Below, one piece after another: positions 10,967 to 22,672 of a DNA stretch of 64,000 nucleotides. Under the pieces are notes generated by a model that worked only from the letters and a program-made list of their open reading frames with translations, was not told the DNA's origin and searched no databases. Within the stretch, counting starts at the first letter, position 1. Every line of letters starts with the position of its first letter. The stretch comes from Voacanga thouarsii (taxonomy: Eukaryota; Streptophyta; Magnoliopsida; Gentianales; Apocynaceae). Location of the stretch: positions 2,809,736-2,873,735 of the forward strand of contig JANUWF010003375.1 of assembly GCA_026120185.1 (NCBI GenBank), in the 5' to 3' direction. A program made the translations under genes and the position numbers.

Positions 10967-13282
10967 TGTAACACCCCACTACCTAGGCCCATCAGGGCCG
11001 GGGATGTTGCCCCGTCTAGAGGACAAAGGGTCTTTATAACTAGGTTACATGAAAATAAAATAAAATAAAGACTTTAAAATTAAACTTATTACAACCCAAA
11101 AGATAAGTACTGGAACAAATCCAAATAAACCGTTTGCAACAATCTCTCAAAACATCACATAAAGTAAATAACATGAGTCTTCAAAGCATAGGCAACTAGC
11201 TAATGACCTCCACAGCAGGATCTTCCTGAAAACATAGTATAAAAGGTGGTGAGATAAAAATCTCAGTAAGCCCGTGTGTGCTTTGAGTGTTTCAGGTAAA
11301 ATAATACATGTCTGCAAGTTGTAAAAGTTTCATAAGAAAAAGGTGCTGGCAAGCAATAAATAAGTGTTGAAAATAAAGAGTGGTGTTTCACTTTTCAAAC
11401 TATACATGTGCACAATAAATACAACCACTCAAATGGGTAACCATGGGTTACCACACGTTGGGCCCCATGACAAAATAACAGTCAGAATGCCACACTTTGT
11501 GCAAGCTGACAAAAGGTAGGTATACAGCCTACCGGGTGAGATACTACTCCATCTCTACACCCAAACTTACCGGTTGTCCACTCCGGAACACACAATCCAC
11601 ATGACTGAAACTTGCTAGCTCGGACCGGTATGACCTACCGGACTGGCATCCTATCCAGGAAGGACTCACCCCTTAGAGGTGGCCACCTACTGAGAGACTT
11701 ACCCTAACCCTTCAAAGACTAGTCCTGGTGGTCTACCCTTATTGAGTACTCAACGTTGATTGTTCCACTTGGGAGAAAATTGATCATAATCCGCTTTATT
11801 TGGAAATAGCAATTAAGGGTTTCTAAAAGTCTTGTCAAAGTTGGGTTTTAGAAAATGTTTAGCATTTAGTGTAAAACTGCTTGTTTAACTTTCAAATGAT
11901 TTGCTTGACTGAAATAAAAAGGAAAACACAATCCTTAATTGCCTTCACAAAATTAATGTCCATATACATCATATTTGGCTTGCCACAATAACTTTTTGGT
12001 CTTCACAAAACCCCATGCAGGAGCTTACCTGATTCTTTTCTTGCTTAACTAAAACGTTTTCCAAGGCTGACCTAACCCCGCCTGGGATAAACACAAAACA
12101 TAAGGTTACATTCGATCTATACCTTCCTTACATAAATAATTTCTTAGCTCAACTAGATACAACCATGACTAGCCATGACCCTAATGTCCTAAGCTTTAAG
12201 GCTAGGTGATAAAGAATTTTATAAAATAAGTTTTAGTTGATAAGTTAAAATAACTTGGAGTTCTAAAATAATTGCTAATAAATTATAGACCCAACTAATA
12301 ATTCTTGAGTGTTATTTTTAATAAATAAACTAAGGTTTGAATATTAAGTCCTAAATAGTATTAATAAATGGTGGTTTGAAAATAGCTTTATTATAAATAA
12401 ATATTTAATTACAAATAACCTTTAATTAATTTTTAAATAGATAATAAATAATTAGTAATAAATAAAATTAATAATGAATGAATTATTTTAAATTTTAATT
12501 AATAAATAACAAATAGATTTTAATGTAAATAATATTTTATTTATTGTAAAGGATTTATTACTATATATATTATATTTAATAAAAGATCTCCTTTATTTGA
12601 TAAAGAAAATATTAATATTTTAATTAATAAACCACTCCAAATCTCTCTAGAGTTTCGAATTTTATAGAGAAAAATATAGTAGTATTCTATTCAAGGTAAT
12701 AAAATTTGTTAATAAAAATAACGTAGACTTAACAAGAAAATACTTTTTCACCATGATTTTCCTATTGCCAGAAAGGATTCATGATCACATTCTCCATCAT
12801 CAAACAATATATTAATCCATTCATGAACATACACTTGAACTATCTCATACCATCACATGGCCAAAATCCTACTAAGCATAATCATCAATCATAGTTTCCA
12901 TGGAAAAATAAGAACATAAAAGCCTAATCACCTTTGGTGTCATAATATCTAATCATGCTTCAAACCTCCCTAAAATTCATTAAGCATGAAGAACATACAT
13001 TGATTCGAAAGGAAAACACATACATCCTAGTCATATACAACAATCATCATGTTCTAACTCCATCCCCTTAATCCACATGCATATACTTAATCCCTTATCC
13101 ATATTTCATTCTTCCTATCAATATCTAAGAGACACGAATACTGAATTAAAAGAAGGATTAAAGGAAAAATACTTGATTTGATGAACACTTCGATGAAGAA
13201 TTAAGAAGGTCCACGCGATTGAGAGCCTTGAATGATCCAATGGAAAAACGGCCATCGTTGATGGTTGATCAACCATTTCGGT

Positions 13283-13286
<4 letters not shown>

Positions 13287-13312
<26 letters not shown>
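13287..13312. repeat. (AG)13 microsatellite in Gypsy-5 LTR
   Basis: This is a perfect AG run. Gypsy-4 has a CT run on the opposite strand at the equivalent LTR place (31069-31110), so it is part of the LTR family rather than a random expansion. In LTR orientation it is CT-rich leader sequence. Confidence 0.9.
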
Positions 13313-13313
<1 letters not shown>

Positions 13314-14923
13314 TCGAAAGCATTAGAACAGTACAATCGAATGGAAGAAGATGAACAAGAAGGTTGTTCTTGACTTACCTTGTTGATGTTCTTGAGGCCT
13401 TCAAGAAAAAGTTTATTTTGATCCACTTGAAAATTCTTGTCTGCGAGGTTTTGTGTTACAAATACCAGAAATGAAGTTTAGAGATTAAATGGAAGTGATT
13501 TGGAGTATTTGAGAGTGATTGGAGGTGTTTAGAGTAGGGTTAGGCTTGAAGAAGGTTAGTGTGTGTTCTTGGTGTTCTAGGTGAAAATGGAGAGAATTTG
13601 GAAGAAGTGCTGCACGAATTTTGGTAGAAGGCTGGCCGAATGGTATGGAGTGAATGAGGGTTTCGATTTTCAGCAAGAAGGAGAGAGAATGATCAGATTT
13701 TTTTTGAAATTTAAATGAAGGAAATGGTGGAGATGTTTAAGGTAAGAGGTTAGCTATGGTGTTTTGATCAAGAGAGGTTTCTATGGTCTTCAATGGTGCT
13801 GGCTGAACATGGTGGTTTTACTGAATTGATGGAAGGTTAATGTTGCTCCAAGGCTGGCTGAAATTCATTCTTAAATGGCAGAGGAAATTCTGGTTTATTT
13901 GCCTAATACAAGAGTGATTTTAATGGAGTAAAATGCTGAAATTATTTGAAGTTCAAAAAGAGTTTGAATGGAGTGATCTTAGGAGTGTTTTGTGGTGTGG
14001 CTATGGAGTCCTTATGCTCAAGGTGAGTGTGGGGTTAATGATGTTCAGTCTACAGCTGAGCAAGGTTCAATTTTACAGAGGTTGAAGGTGATTTTTGGCC
14101 TAGACTAGAAGGGAGCAAAGCTGGAAAAAAAAAATCTGGTTTCATGGTTGTTCTTAGTTTCGAAGATTGCAGATTTTTTTGTGCAGAATTTTTGCACTCA
14201 CTTGGCTCGATTTTCAGAGGTTCTTCTGGGGTGTTTGAGGGTCTTCCAATGATGGTTTTTCAGCCTTATTTCTGGACAAATACAGGGAAGTTTTGCTGGC
14301 TTGAAGATGAACTAAAAACAGCTTCATTTCCTTGATTGGAAGTGGCGAAATGCCCAGAATTTTTCCTGGTTTGGTGCTGTTTTGTGCAGTCCAAAAATTG
14401 CACAGTTTTCCAGCTTTCAAGCCACATGAAATGACCATTTTCTTGGCAGAAAATGAATGGGTTTATTGGCTGTATTTTCAAAGAAGTGGTCTGCAAAAAA
14501 TCTGGAAAATTTCTAGATTTTCCTTCACTAGGATATGAACAACATGAAGGTGAGTTTGAAGGTGCTTTCATGGTGATTGATTTTCTCTTGGAAACCCTTC
14601 CTATTTCTCCTCCTACTTTCGGCCAACTTCCCAACCTCCAAAGCTGACTTTCGAATTTCATGGTGGAGGGATTATCACAGATTTTTTTTTTTTTTTTTGG
14701 AATTTAAAAGAAAGGATTTAATGGTTTCAAATTATAAAGATGTTAGGACAAGCTAGAGGTAATAAAAGGACAAGAATTCCTCTAGAATTCTTTTTAGGAC
14801 ATGAGGATAAGATTAGGACATTCTCTTCATGTCTCCCCTAAGACAACATTCCTATTTCCATGAAATGCAAGAAAACAAAAATTCAAACTTAGTTAAGATA
14901 ATCATGACAAAAGCTTAAATGAT

Positions 14924-14980
14924 GGGATTCGAACTCATGACCTTAGAAATTAATTCACCAAGCTCTAACCACTAAACCAC
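14924..14980 (-). other. tRNA-like module (A box and B box) in Gypsy LTR
   Basis: On the minus strand GTGGTTTAGTGGTTAGAGC (A-box-like) is followed about 22 bases later by GAGTTCGAATCCC (B-box-like). This resembles a tRNA body or the head of a tRNA-derived SINE. Homologous modules occur at 29360-29420, 33834-33890 and 41613-41670, all in the first 5-10 percent of the LTR. Confidence 0.6.
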
Positions 14981-15232
14981 ACTAACTCTTGTTCTTATTT
15001 TCTCACCCACATATTCTTCTTGTTTAATTCTCAAGCTATCTTCCTAATTTGACCTCAAGCAAAATTACCATTTTACCCCTCCTACTCGATAAGCATAACT
15101 AAGCATTTTAACCTATAATCCACAACTCTAAAGCACATAAAATCATTCAAAAACATATATATTCATGCAAAATAATATGATATGCATTCCCGACCCCCTT
15201 ACTCTAGGGTTGGCTTTAGGTGGGGTTTCACA

Positions 15233-15930
15233 TATATCAACTCAATTAATTAACTTATTCTAGCCTAATTTTCAAAATTAATTAATCACCTTTTCTAGGC
15301 CTTATAAAAATCCTAGACTAATTAATTAATTCTAATTGGACTCTTAGAATAAATTTTATTTTCTTCCAAATAATTATCCATTAAGCCCAGATTGTGTCTA
15401 AACAACACCAAGGTAACTTGAGCTACTCCGGGGATCAAGAGACACATTATTCATGGCTATTAATATGACCAAAATGCCCTTACTATTAAATAAATACATT
15501 TTACCATTTGAATATTCTCATTTATCACCATATGAAAATATTGACTCCAAGAATAATATTGCTAAAGCAATGTCTCCGACCTATAGGTGAAATGACAGAA
15601 ATACCCCTCTATGTAACACCCATCAATAAGATAGGATAAATGTACTTACACCCATCTCAAAGACATCTACCTTCCTTAGATCTCTATTCTAATAATCCAT
15701 GAGTCACTCAAATGTACTTACTTATCATTGCAAGCTACCCAAAAGCACACATTTTAGAGTCAAGTTCTCAGGGTCCTGGATTATTAGATTATCTTGGACA
15801 ATCACAAGGGGGTGATTTAACTTCACAAAGTGAAGCATAGAAACTCTGTTGCATGAGTCCATATTAACTAACTAGAGTAATAGACCCAACGTACAAGGTT
15901 ATTGATCTCACAAAAGAAATCTCACGTAAC
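15233..15930 (-). repeat. Copia-3 5' LTR, middle segment
   Basis: It continues the LTR from 10966 after the TSD and is cut at 15930 by the start of Copia-2. It matches the minus-strand Copia solo LTR at about 54500-55000 (for example AACTAACTAG, and TTATTGATCTCA against TTATTGGCCTTA). No ORF. Confidence 0.85.
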
Positions 15931-17791
15931 TATTGGAATGTCTACCTTTTAGACTAGGTTTCTGATGTGATTATCGAATTTATTAATAAAAGAATTTATT
16001 CTAAAAAATTTATTTGTGAATTTACATTTTATTTGTGCACATTTTACATTTGGAAAGGACCTATTATGTTTAAGTAAGTGATCCATGTGAATGGTGGTCT
16101 TTCACAGTAAGGTACAAATCACGGGTTACTTAACATATAAACGTTTGTTCTTAACCGATTGATGAGAATAGGAATCTCATCTTGTTTAAGTTATTGTGTT
16201 ATGAATTCTGAATGGGGAATGGCTTACCTTTAGCTAGTGGGTAGCCCACTCACTTCATAGCATGAGCGTATTTCGAATATGTAGAACAGGACCAATAATA
16301 GTGGTTTATAAAAGTACTATTTAAAAAAAAAAACCCAAACTATTATTGCTGCAGCATGGACTAGTACATTACCACTTAAGTATGAGTTGGTGGCCTAATG
16401 AAGCTGGAAGCATATACTTTGATATGCTATAGTTGAGGTTCTATCGTAGAGTTGATATACTTGTATGTTAGGTATATGTGACTAGTTAGTCAAGATAGAC
16501 TTGTACAAGATAGCTTCCGCACTACATCACTGCTTGTGATTGTTCGAATGATCTAAATATCCAGGGCCCTAGGAAACATGACTTGGATGTTTGTTGTAGG
16601 GTAGCTCCCTTGGAAAGAGGAAATATTCCAGGAGTCATGGATCATTAGACTAGAGGTCTAAGGATGGTAGACATCTTTTAGAAAGGGGTTAGTACACTCT
16701 TCTTCTCTAAATGTATGGTGATGCGTAGAGAGGTATTTTAGTCATTACACCTGTAGGTCAAAGACTTTGCTAACGCAGCATTGTCCTTAGGGTCAATATT
16801 TTCTTATGGTGATATTATGAAATATTTAAAATGCAAAATACATCTATGTCTATAGTAGGGGTATTTTGATCATTTTAGTAGCCAAGATGATATTTCTTTT
16901 GGTCCTTGCAATAGCCTAGAAGTCCTAATGGTTTTGGGTTGAGGGATTGGTGTTGTAAAAAATGGATTTTATTTCATTCGAGTAGCCTGGTTTATTTGTT
17001 GGGCTAGAATAAAATCAAAGGTTCAAAAAGGGAGAATTATATATTGGTTCATTTGGGTTATTTAATTAATTTAATTATTAGACTTGTATTAGTCTAGGAA
17101 TAATTAAATTAAATTAAAGGTTAAATCCAATGAACTGGGCCAAGGCTTGAGGTTTATATTGGTCCATTGGATTATTTAATTAATTTAATTATTGGGCTTC
17201 TATTAGTCCAGAAATAATTAAATTTAATTAAAAGGCTTAACCCAATGAACTGGCCAATAGGTCCATAGGCTTGTTTAATGGCTTAACATGACATGGGTCT
17301 TAAGGCTTTGATTTTGAATGCCTGGATAATAGTCTATTATCAAGGCTGCTGAGATTCAATTGAACACTGGAGTCTTTCACAGAGGTACATTGGTTGTTTT
17401 CTCCTAAAGCCTCACATCTTCTCTCTCGTAGGTGTTCTCAGTGCTTTGTGAAAACAAGAACATGTTTTTCTCCTGATTAATGCTCCATAGCATTTAGTCA
17501 GAGAAAGGAAGATCATCCTCTTCATTCATTGCCTTTACAGGCTTTTAGACGAGGTTATATTCTGAAAGACAAAAGAGTTGCATTGATGCCCAGAAGAAGC
17601 CGTCGGCTTGCGGGACAACAGCTAAAAGGATCTATGTCAGAACCAGAAGCAGTTAGACCGAAGTGTCGGTGCTCCTTAGACCAGTGAAAGCGCGCAGAGG
17701 TATAAAAAATGTTCTTCCATTGCTCTTCTGCGTGTGCTTTATTTCATTAGCATGCTACTGTGCATTTTTCTTTTGCTGTGTTTTGCCTTCA
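15931..17791 (+). repeat. Copia-2 5' LTR (1861 bp)
   Basis: It starts TATTGGAATG and ends TTGCCTTCA, followed by AG and the primer site. The 3' LTR rebuilt without Gypsy-3 is 1859 bp. A run of A near 16321 and other differences show divergence between the LTRs. It carries the small ORF at 17586-17687. The internal imperfect direct repeat containing TTAATTTAATTATT (about 17070-17130 and 17165-17225) is shared with the 3' LTR. Confidence 0.92.
17586..17687 (+). CDS. LTR-embedded small ORF, MPRRSRRLAG type (33 aa)
   Basis: The ATG at 17586 opens MPRRSRRLAGQQLKGSMSEP and ends at TGA 17685-17687. In the 3' LTR the downstream part stays in frame as SPRPVKAHRGTKN, so this copy seems to have a small indel near 17665. 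The start motif matches Copia-1 (MQRRSRRLAG) although the surrounding LTR is hard to align. Function is unknown and translation unproven. Confidence 0.38.
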   Translation: MPRRSRRLAGQQLKGSMSEPEAVRPKCRCSLDQ

Positions 17792-17793
17792 AG

Positions 17794-17805
17794 TGGTATT
17801 AGAGC
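17794..17805 (+). promoter_or_regulatory. Copia-2 primer-binding site
   Basis: TGGTATTAGAGC lies two bases after the LTR end. It is complementary to the 3' end of plant initiator-Met tRNA apart from one C-to-T change. Confidence 0.88.
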
Positions 17806-17976
17806 ATGCCTTATATGACAATATAGGTTGCATGTTAGTGAATAAAATTGGTTAGATGATTATATTTTATGATCCTTCGTATTTTCTAGTATAGGTAGAA
17901 TCCTCTGTAAGTCTCACGGTTAAGACATAGGATCACTGTAAAAGTTTTTTTGAAGCTTTCATGGTGTTTGTGTAAG

Positions 17977-19489
17977 TGATAGGGCCTAAATTAGTCATAT
18001 ATTTCCTCGTTATTTAAGGCCATTTTGTGATACATTTTGTGTAATAACTGGTCATATTCTTTCAAATTTGAGATTTTACCCTTGGAAAGGTATTTTGTAC
18101 ATTATTTCAGATTTTATGGGTAAAATAAGGCAAAATCGTCGCGAAACAGACTAGAGGAGGCGCCGGCCACATGCTGCTAGCATGCACTTCAAGGTAATGA
18201 AAAATCGGCGAAACATGGGTTGAACAGAACACAGCCTGTGCCAATTGGGAGCCCAGAGATGGCGCTGGCTGCGACCTGGAAGAATTTGGCACAAAAATTG
18301 AGAAAAATCAGTGATCAGATAGAGAGATAGAATACAGTCGGCGCTGGCCCTAGGCAAGAGAAGCGGTGCTGACTGTGCACTGGTACAAAGGCACTGCCTC
18401 GATTTTTGTGAGCATTTTTGGCAATTTTCAGAGTTTAGGTATTTTCCTACTTCTATTCAGTCAAAAACCCTAGAGAGACAAATTTAGGCACTTCTAAAGC
18501 CTACAAATAGAGGGAAAACACAAGTCAAATGTATGAATTCAAGGAGCAAAACACAAAATCACTCAAATCAAAGAGGAATTCATCAAATCAAGGAGGATTG
18601 TACAAACGAGTCTACGAAGGAAGAAGAAGGAGGCTTGTCTATGAGTGCTTTCTTTTAACTTTGTTTTCTTTTTTTGAACAATGATGTATTAATTTTTTTT
18701 ATTGTAATTTGACATTGTTTTCGGTATTCATGATTTTTAGGGTTACTTTGATCTTTTGATTAATTGATTGTTATTCTTGGTATTTAATTACTTATGCTGA
18801 TTACGAGATTAATTTATTGTTTCTTTCTATTAACTTTCTTAGAAAAGGGGTTGATGGTGGTCTCAATTCATTAATTTCATATTTGTTGTCTATTAACTTG
18901 TTTGGAAAAGGGGTTAATTGCTAAGAACTGGGTAATTAAATATTAATTGATGTCTGCCAAGATATGGATTCATTGGTTCATGTTTTAAATTTTCCAGGAT
19001 ATGGGGATTTAATTAAGGATTGTGTTTAATACATCTTTTGAGTGAATTAGTTGAGACAGGATATGTTATGCTAATTTATCTAAAAGATAGTGATTTCATG
19101 GATTGGAAAAGAAGTGAATTTATCTTAATCCTTCTTGATGCCAAGAGAATGATTAGTTATGATAATGATTGGGTACTTTAAGGTCTTGTTTGTTAAAATA
19201 ATGGTTTGATTCACATAATTCTCCATCATTGACATGTATATATTCTTTTATTTTATTTTATTTTTCTTTTTATTCCTTTTCACTTTATTGAGTCGGTTAA
19301 ATAATGAAAGAAAAGTGATTACTGCATACTTGTTCCTTGAGGATCGATACTCGTTTTAAACCCTATGCTATGCTTAATGATGAGTACACTTGCTCATATG
19401 TGTAATTTGGGATTAACGTTTTAATTTAAACTTGATTGAGAATATGCTTATTTTTATATGATTTTTTATACCCAAATTCGTACACATCA
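17977..19489 (+). mobile_element. S-1: solo LTR of an unassigned LTR family (1513 bp)
   Basis: It starts TGATAGGGCC and ends ACACATCA. The same family occurs as S-2 (61565-63087, minus, perfect TSD) and S-3 (63809 to window end). The flanks GTAAG and ATAGG are a possible decayed TSD. The Copia-3 leader is empty at the matching place. A degenerate TATA-like TACAAATAG at 18503-18511 corresponds to a perfect TATAAATAG in S-2. A GC-rich GGCGCCGGCC block is at 18158-18175. No ORF. Confidence 0.8.
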
Positions 19490-21083
19490 ATAGGTCTATA
19501 ATTAAAGGCATAGGTGTATGTGGATTATTTTGGATAAGTTTTGGTTGAAATCTATGAAAAATCTGAGACCTAGAACGTCTATGCACAGAAGAGAAAATTG
19601 AGGAAGACGATCACTATAGCAGCCGAGCTGCAAGGAGCCGAGCCGAGAAGCCGAGCCACACTGCATGTATAAGAGGAGCCAAAGCCGTTCAAGCTAGCTG
19701 CAGCCGGGCCTGAGTTGGCCTAGGCTCCAAGGCACGCACTAGGAAACTTCCTCGTGGAAGCGCAGGCTTCCTGGCGGAAGCTCGGTTTCTGCAGCTTCCT
19801 TGAGGAAGCTGCTACGTGGGGACTCGGGTCATAGACACACGCCTGGCTCGCGGTCCATGGGTTTTGCCCATAGGCATGATCTAGTATAGCGGGTGCACTA
19901 GAGCAGCGGGAATTTTCTTTTTTTTTTTTTTTTGGTCTAATATCAGGTGGAGTTATTTTTATTGCAATAGTTAATATTCTTTGAATATTTTGCATGAAAA
20001 ATAATAGTAAAGGAAATTTAGGATTTAACAAGACCATTAATTAATTAATGTGTTTAATTTAATTATGTGGACATTTAGGTTAAAAGAATAAAAAAGCATG
20101 AAAACGTTTTCAGTTTTCTAGCATGCTTATTTCTTTTTGTACCATATGTGAGCATTTTCTCAAAGACTAAAGTCTTTGGGAAATTTATGACAAGAAAAAC
20201 ATTTTTTAAATTTAAAAAATGGTTATTTTGAACTTAGACAAAAATTAATCCTTGGATATTTTCTTAAAGGATTTAATCCTTGATATAGAAAATACTTTGG
20301 ATTTAGATATTTTTGTAAGTTAAAATGGAAAGCTATTTTTGTTTTATTTTTTGCACTAGAAAATTATTTTTGTCAAATTAAACTTGAGACCAAAGTCTCT
20401 AGAAAGTTGAAAAGGAAATTTTTGGATATCATTAAGTTCTTAACTGTGTAAAATAAATTCATCGAAAATCTCTTACAAGATTTTTACCTTGACATAGAGA
20501 TTTATAAATTTAGATATTTTACAAAGAGTTAAGGGATACTTAATAGGATATTTTCAAAAGGATATTTTCTTTAGAACCCCTTGTTTTAAAAGATAAAGTA
20601 TGAGAGAGGTTCCAACGGCTCCTCGGCTTCCATCACGATCCTTATTAGAGATCATGGATTCCCTTGCGTCATCCTAGGAGTGAACTCGTATAGGATGGCG
20701 ATACCACAAGGATCTAGAACTAATGGATGGATATAATTAATAACCCGAGACACGTCCTATGATCGGCTAGTCCACGTTAGAGGTTATAGTGTGAGGAATG
20801 TCTATAGGAAATGAGAAAAAGTAGTCATCCCACGATGGGGTTAACTTCTAGATCATTACCTAGAAGGGAAATTAATTTGTAGTGGTTAATACACTTAGCT
20901 TAGGAAACTGTTAATCTTCCTAAGAAGTTATGTCAGTTTTTCTAAGAGCCAAATTAATCATATTAAAGATCATATTAAAGATAATAGTGATAGGGTTAAC
21001 TATTATAGGATTTAATATGAGGATAAAGTCATAAATTATTTTGTTTTCACAAACTAAGTTTTTTTTTTTCAATTTTTTAGAAA

Positions 21084-21875
21084 TGGTTGGTGGAGGTTCT
21101 TTTGGCTGTTATTCTTTGAGAGAATAAGTTAATGGGTCCAAATTATGTGGACTGGAAAAGGAACTTGAACATAATACTCACCATTGAGGAGTATAAGCAT
21201 GTCCTCTACGAAACCTGCCTTGTTATCGGGGAAGGTTCCATCGATGTAAAGAGTAAGGCTGAGAAGGCATGAAAGAAGGCCGATGAAATGGCTCATTACT
21301 ACATGTTGGCCTCCATGTTTAATATGCTCCAGTCCAAACACGAGCACATGGCTAGTGCGTATGATATTAGCCAATCATTAGCCACGATGTTCACCGATAA
21401 GAGCTGGCCCGCAAGGCAGGAAGCTCTTAGGACGATCATAAATACTAAGATGGCTAAAGAAGTATCAGTCAGGGAGTATATGCTTAAAATGATTACTACT
21501 TTCGAGGAAGCGAAAGTCTTAGGGGTTGTTATTGACCCTAAGAGCCAAGTGGACATGGTTCTCGAATCTGTGTCGGGCTCTTTTACTCAGTTCAAGTTGA
21601 ACTACAACATGAACAAATTAAACATGAATTTAACTGAATTAATGAAAGTGCTCCAAGTGGCGGAGAAGGTTATAAAGCCACAGTCTAAAGATATGATTAC
21701 TAGGGTTTCTTCTTCTAAACTGGGCCCAAGCCTAAGAAGTTCAAGAAGAAGAAAGGAAATGTAGTAGCCCAGTCCAAGAACTAGCCCAACAAGCCAAAGG
21801 GCAAGTACTTCAAGAGCGGGTAGAAGGGACACTAGAAAAATGAGTGTCTAGAGCTTCAGGCCAAGAAAAACCCTA
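21084..21875 (+). pseudogene. Copia-2 gag, broken
   Basis: The frame starts MVGGGSFG at 21084 and shifts early. The main surviving frame at 21288-21764 has MAHYYMLASMFNMLQ, REYMLKMITTFEEAKVLG and LNYNMNKLNMNLTELMKVL, the usual Copia Gag (UBN2-type) pattern. Earlier, PNYVDWKRNL (about 21136-21165) and a stop at 21270 are seen. The C-terminal part after 21760 is Lys-rich with several stops, and the zinc knuckle has lost cysteines (KGH.KNEC remains). Gag would form the cytoplasmic particle. No repair of the frame is offered. Confidence 0.85.
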
Positions 21876-22672
21876 CAGGTACTGTTCTCTATCTAAAGTC
21901 AGTTTCAATGGTTGGATCAACTTCCACTTGGATTGTTGATTCTGGAGCCACTGATCACACCTGTAACTCCTTGCAGGGATTTAGGAAGATAAGAAGACTC
22001 CAGAAGGGTGAGCATGAACTACGAGTAGGAAATGGAGTGCAAGTATGGGCCCTTGCAGCGGGAGAGCTAGATCTTATTTTTTATTGCAATAGACTAGTTA
22101 TTTTGAAGGATATTTTATATGTACCTAGATTTAGATAGAATTTGGTTTCAGTTGGAAAACTTATAAATCAGGGATATTATGTTTCTTTCCATTCTGGTAT
22201 TTCTATCAGCAGAAATGGAGAAGTTCTTTGTTCTGGGCACATGTATGGAAAATTATTCTTCTTAAATCCTACAGATAATCAAATAAATAACGCTCAATCT
22301 GAACCTTTAAAAAAAGAAAGACCAATGTCAATGACTCATATATTTGGCATCTAAGGTTATGTCATATTAACTCAACCAGGATCCAGAGGTCACCATGATG
22401 GGCCCTTGGGCTCATTAAGATTGGAAAGTTGGCCTCAGTGTGAATCCTGCCTTATAAGAAAAATGACCAAAAGGTCGTTCACCCAAAAGGCTGATAGAGC
22501 CAAGAAGATATTGAGCCTTGTTCATACTGATGTGTGTGGTCCTTTGTCTATACTAGCTAGAGGGGGTTTTCAGTACTTCATCACTTTCACAAATGATTGT
22601 ACAATATTTGGTTATGTCTACCTGATAAGGCGCAAGTCTGACTCTTTTGACAAGTTTAAAGAGTTTAAGGAT
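21876..22672 (+). pseudogene. Copia-2 protease and 5' part of integrase
   Basis: Protease WIVDSGATDHT is intact at about 21929-21961 and is followed by LKDILYVPRFR. A stop at 22136-22138 precedes NLVSVGKLINQGYYVSFHSG. GAG-pre-integrase sequence follows with a frameshift near 22350, then the intact zinc-finger CESC (about 22438) and HTDVCGPLS, the first integrase Asp. After KFKEFKDE at about 22672 the sequence jumps into RT, so the second Asp, the Glu and the integrase C-terminus are deleted. Confidence 0.87.

Larger units (their letters stand above)
10967..15232 (-). mobile_element. Gypsy-5: solo LTR (4266 bp) of a chromovirus-type element
   Basis: The plus strand reads TGTAACACCCC...GGGGTTTCACA. 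Orientation is set by comparison with Gypsy-2, whose polypurine tract precedes TGTAATACCCC on the minus strand. The LTR therefore starts at 15232 and ends at 10967. Flanks TATAC (10962-10966) and TATAT (15233-15237) are a 5-bp TSD with one change. The unoccupied counterpart is visible at about 60305-60325. The interior holds a tRNA-like module near its start, an AG/CT microsatellite, GTAAGT donor and TTTCAG acceptor-like sites, and CACTTTGTGCA repeats. There is no coding capacity. It probably arose by LTR-LTR recombination. Confidence 0.9.
17792..21083 (+). other. Copia-2 leader, non-coding, contains S-1
   Basis: The leader runs from the LTR end to the gag ATG. About 1.5 kb of it is the S-1 insertion. 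The rest matches the Copia-3 leader. A GC-rich region at 19610-19905 has repeated GAGCCGAG and CTTCCT.G.GGAAGC units that could fold. Block 20580-20960 is the best conserved part between the two elements. I see no reliable ORF. Confidence 0.75.

Noticed and set aside
10967..15232. Reading the TGTAACACCCC-start LTRs as plus-strand
   Set aside because: Both ends are near-inverted repeats, so TG...CA does not fix direction. The polypurine tracts of Gypsy-2 and Gypsy-3 and the Gypsy-3 primer site show that the LTR begins at the TGTGAAACCCC/TGTAATACCCC side.
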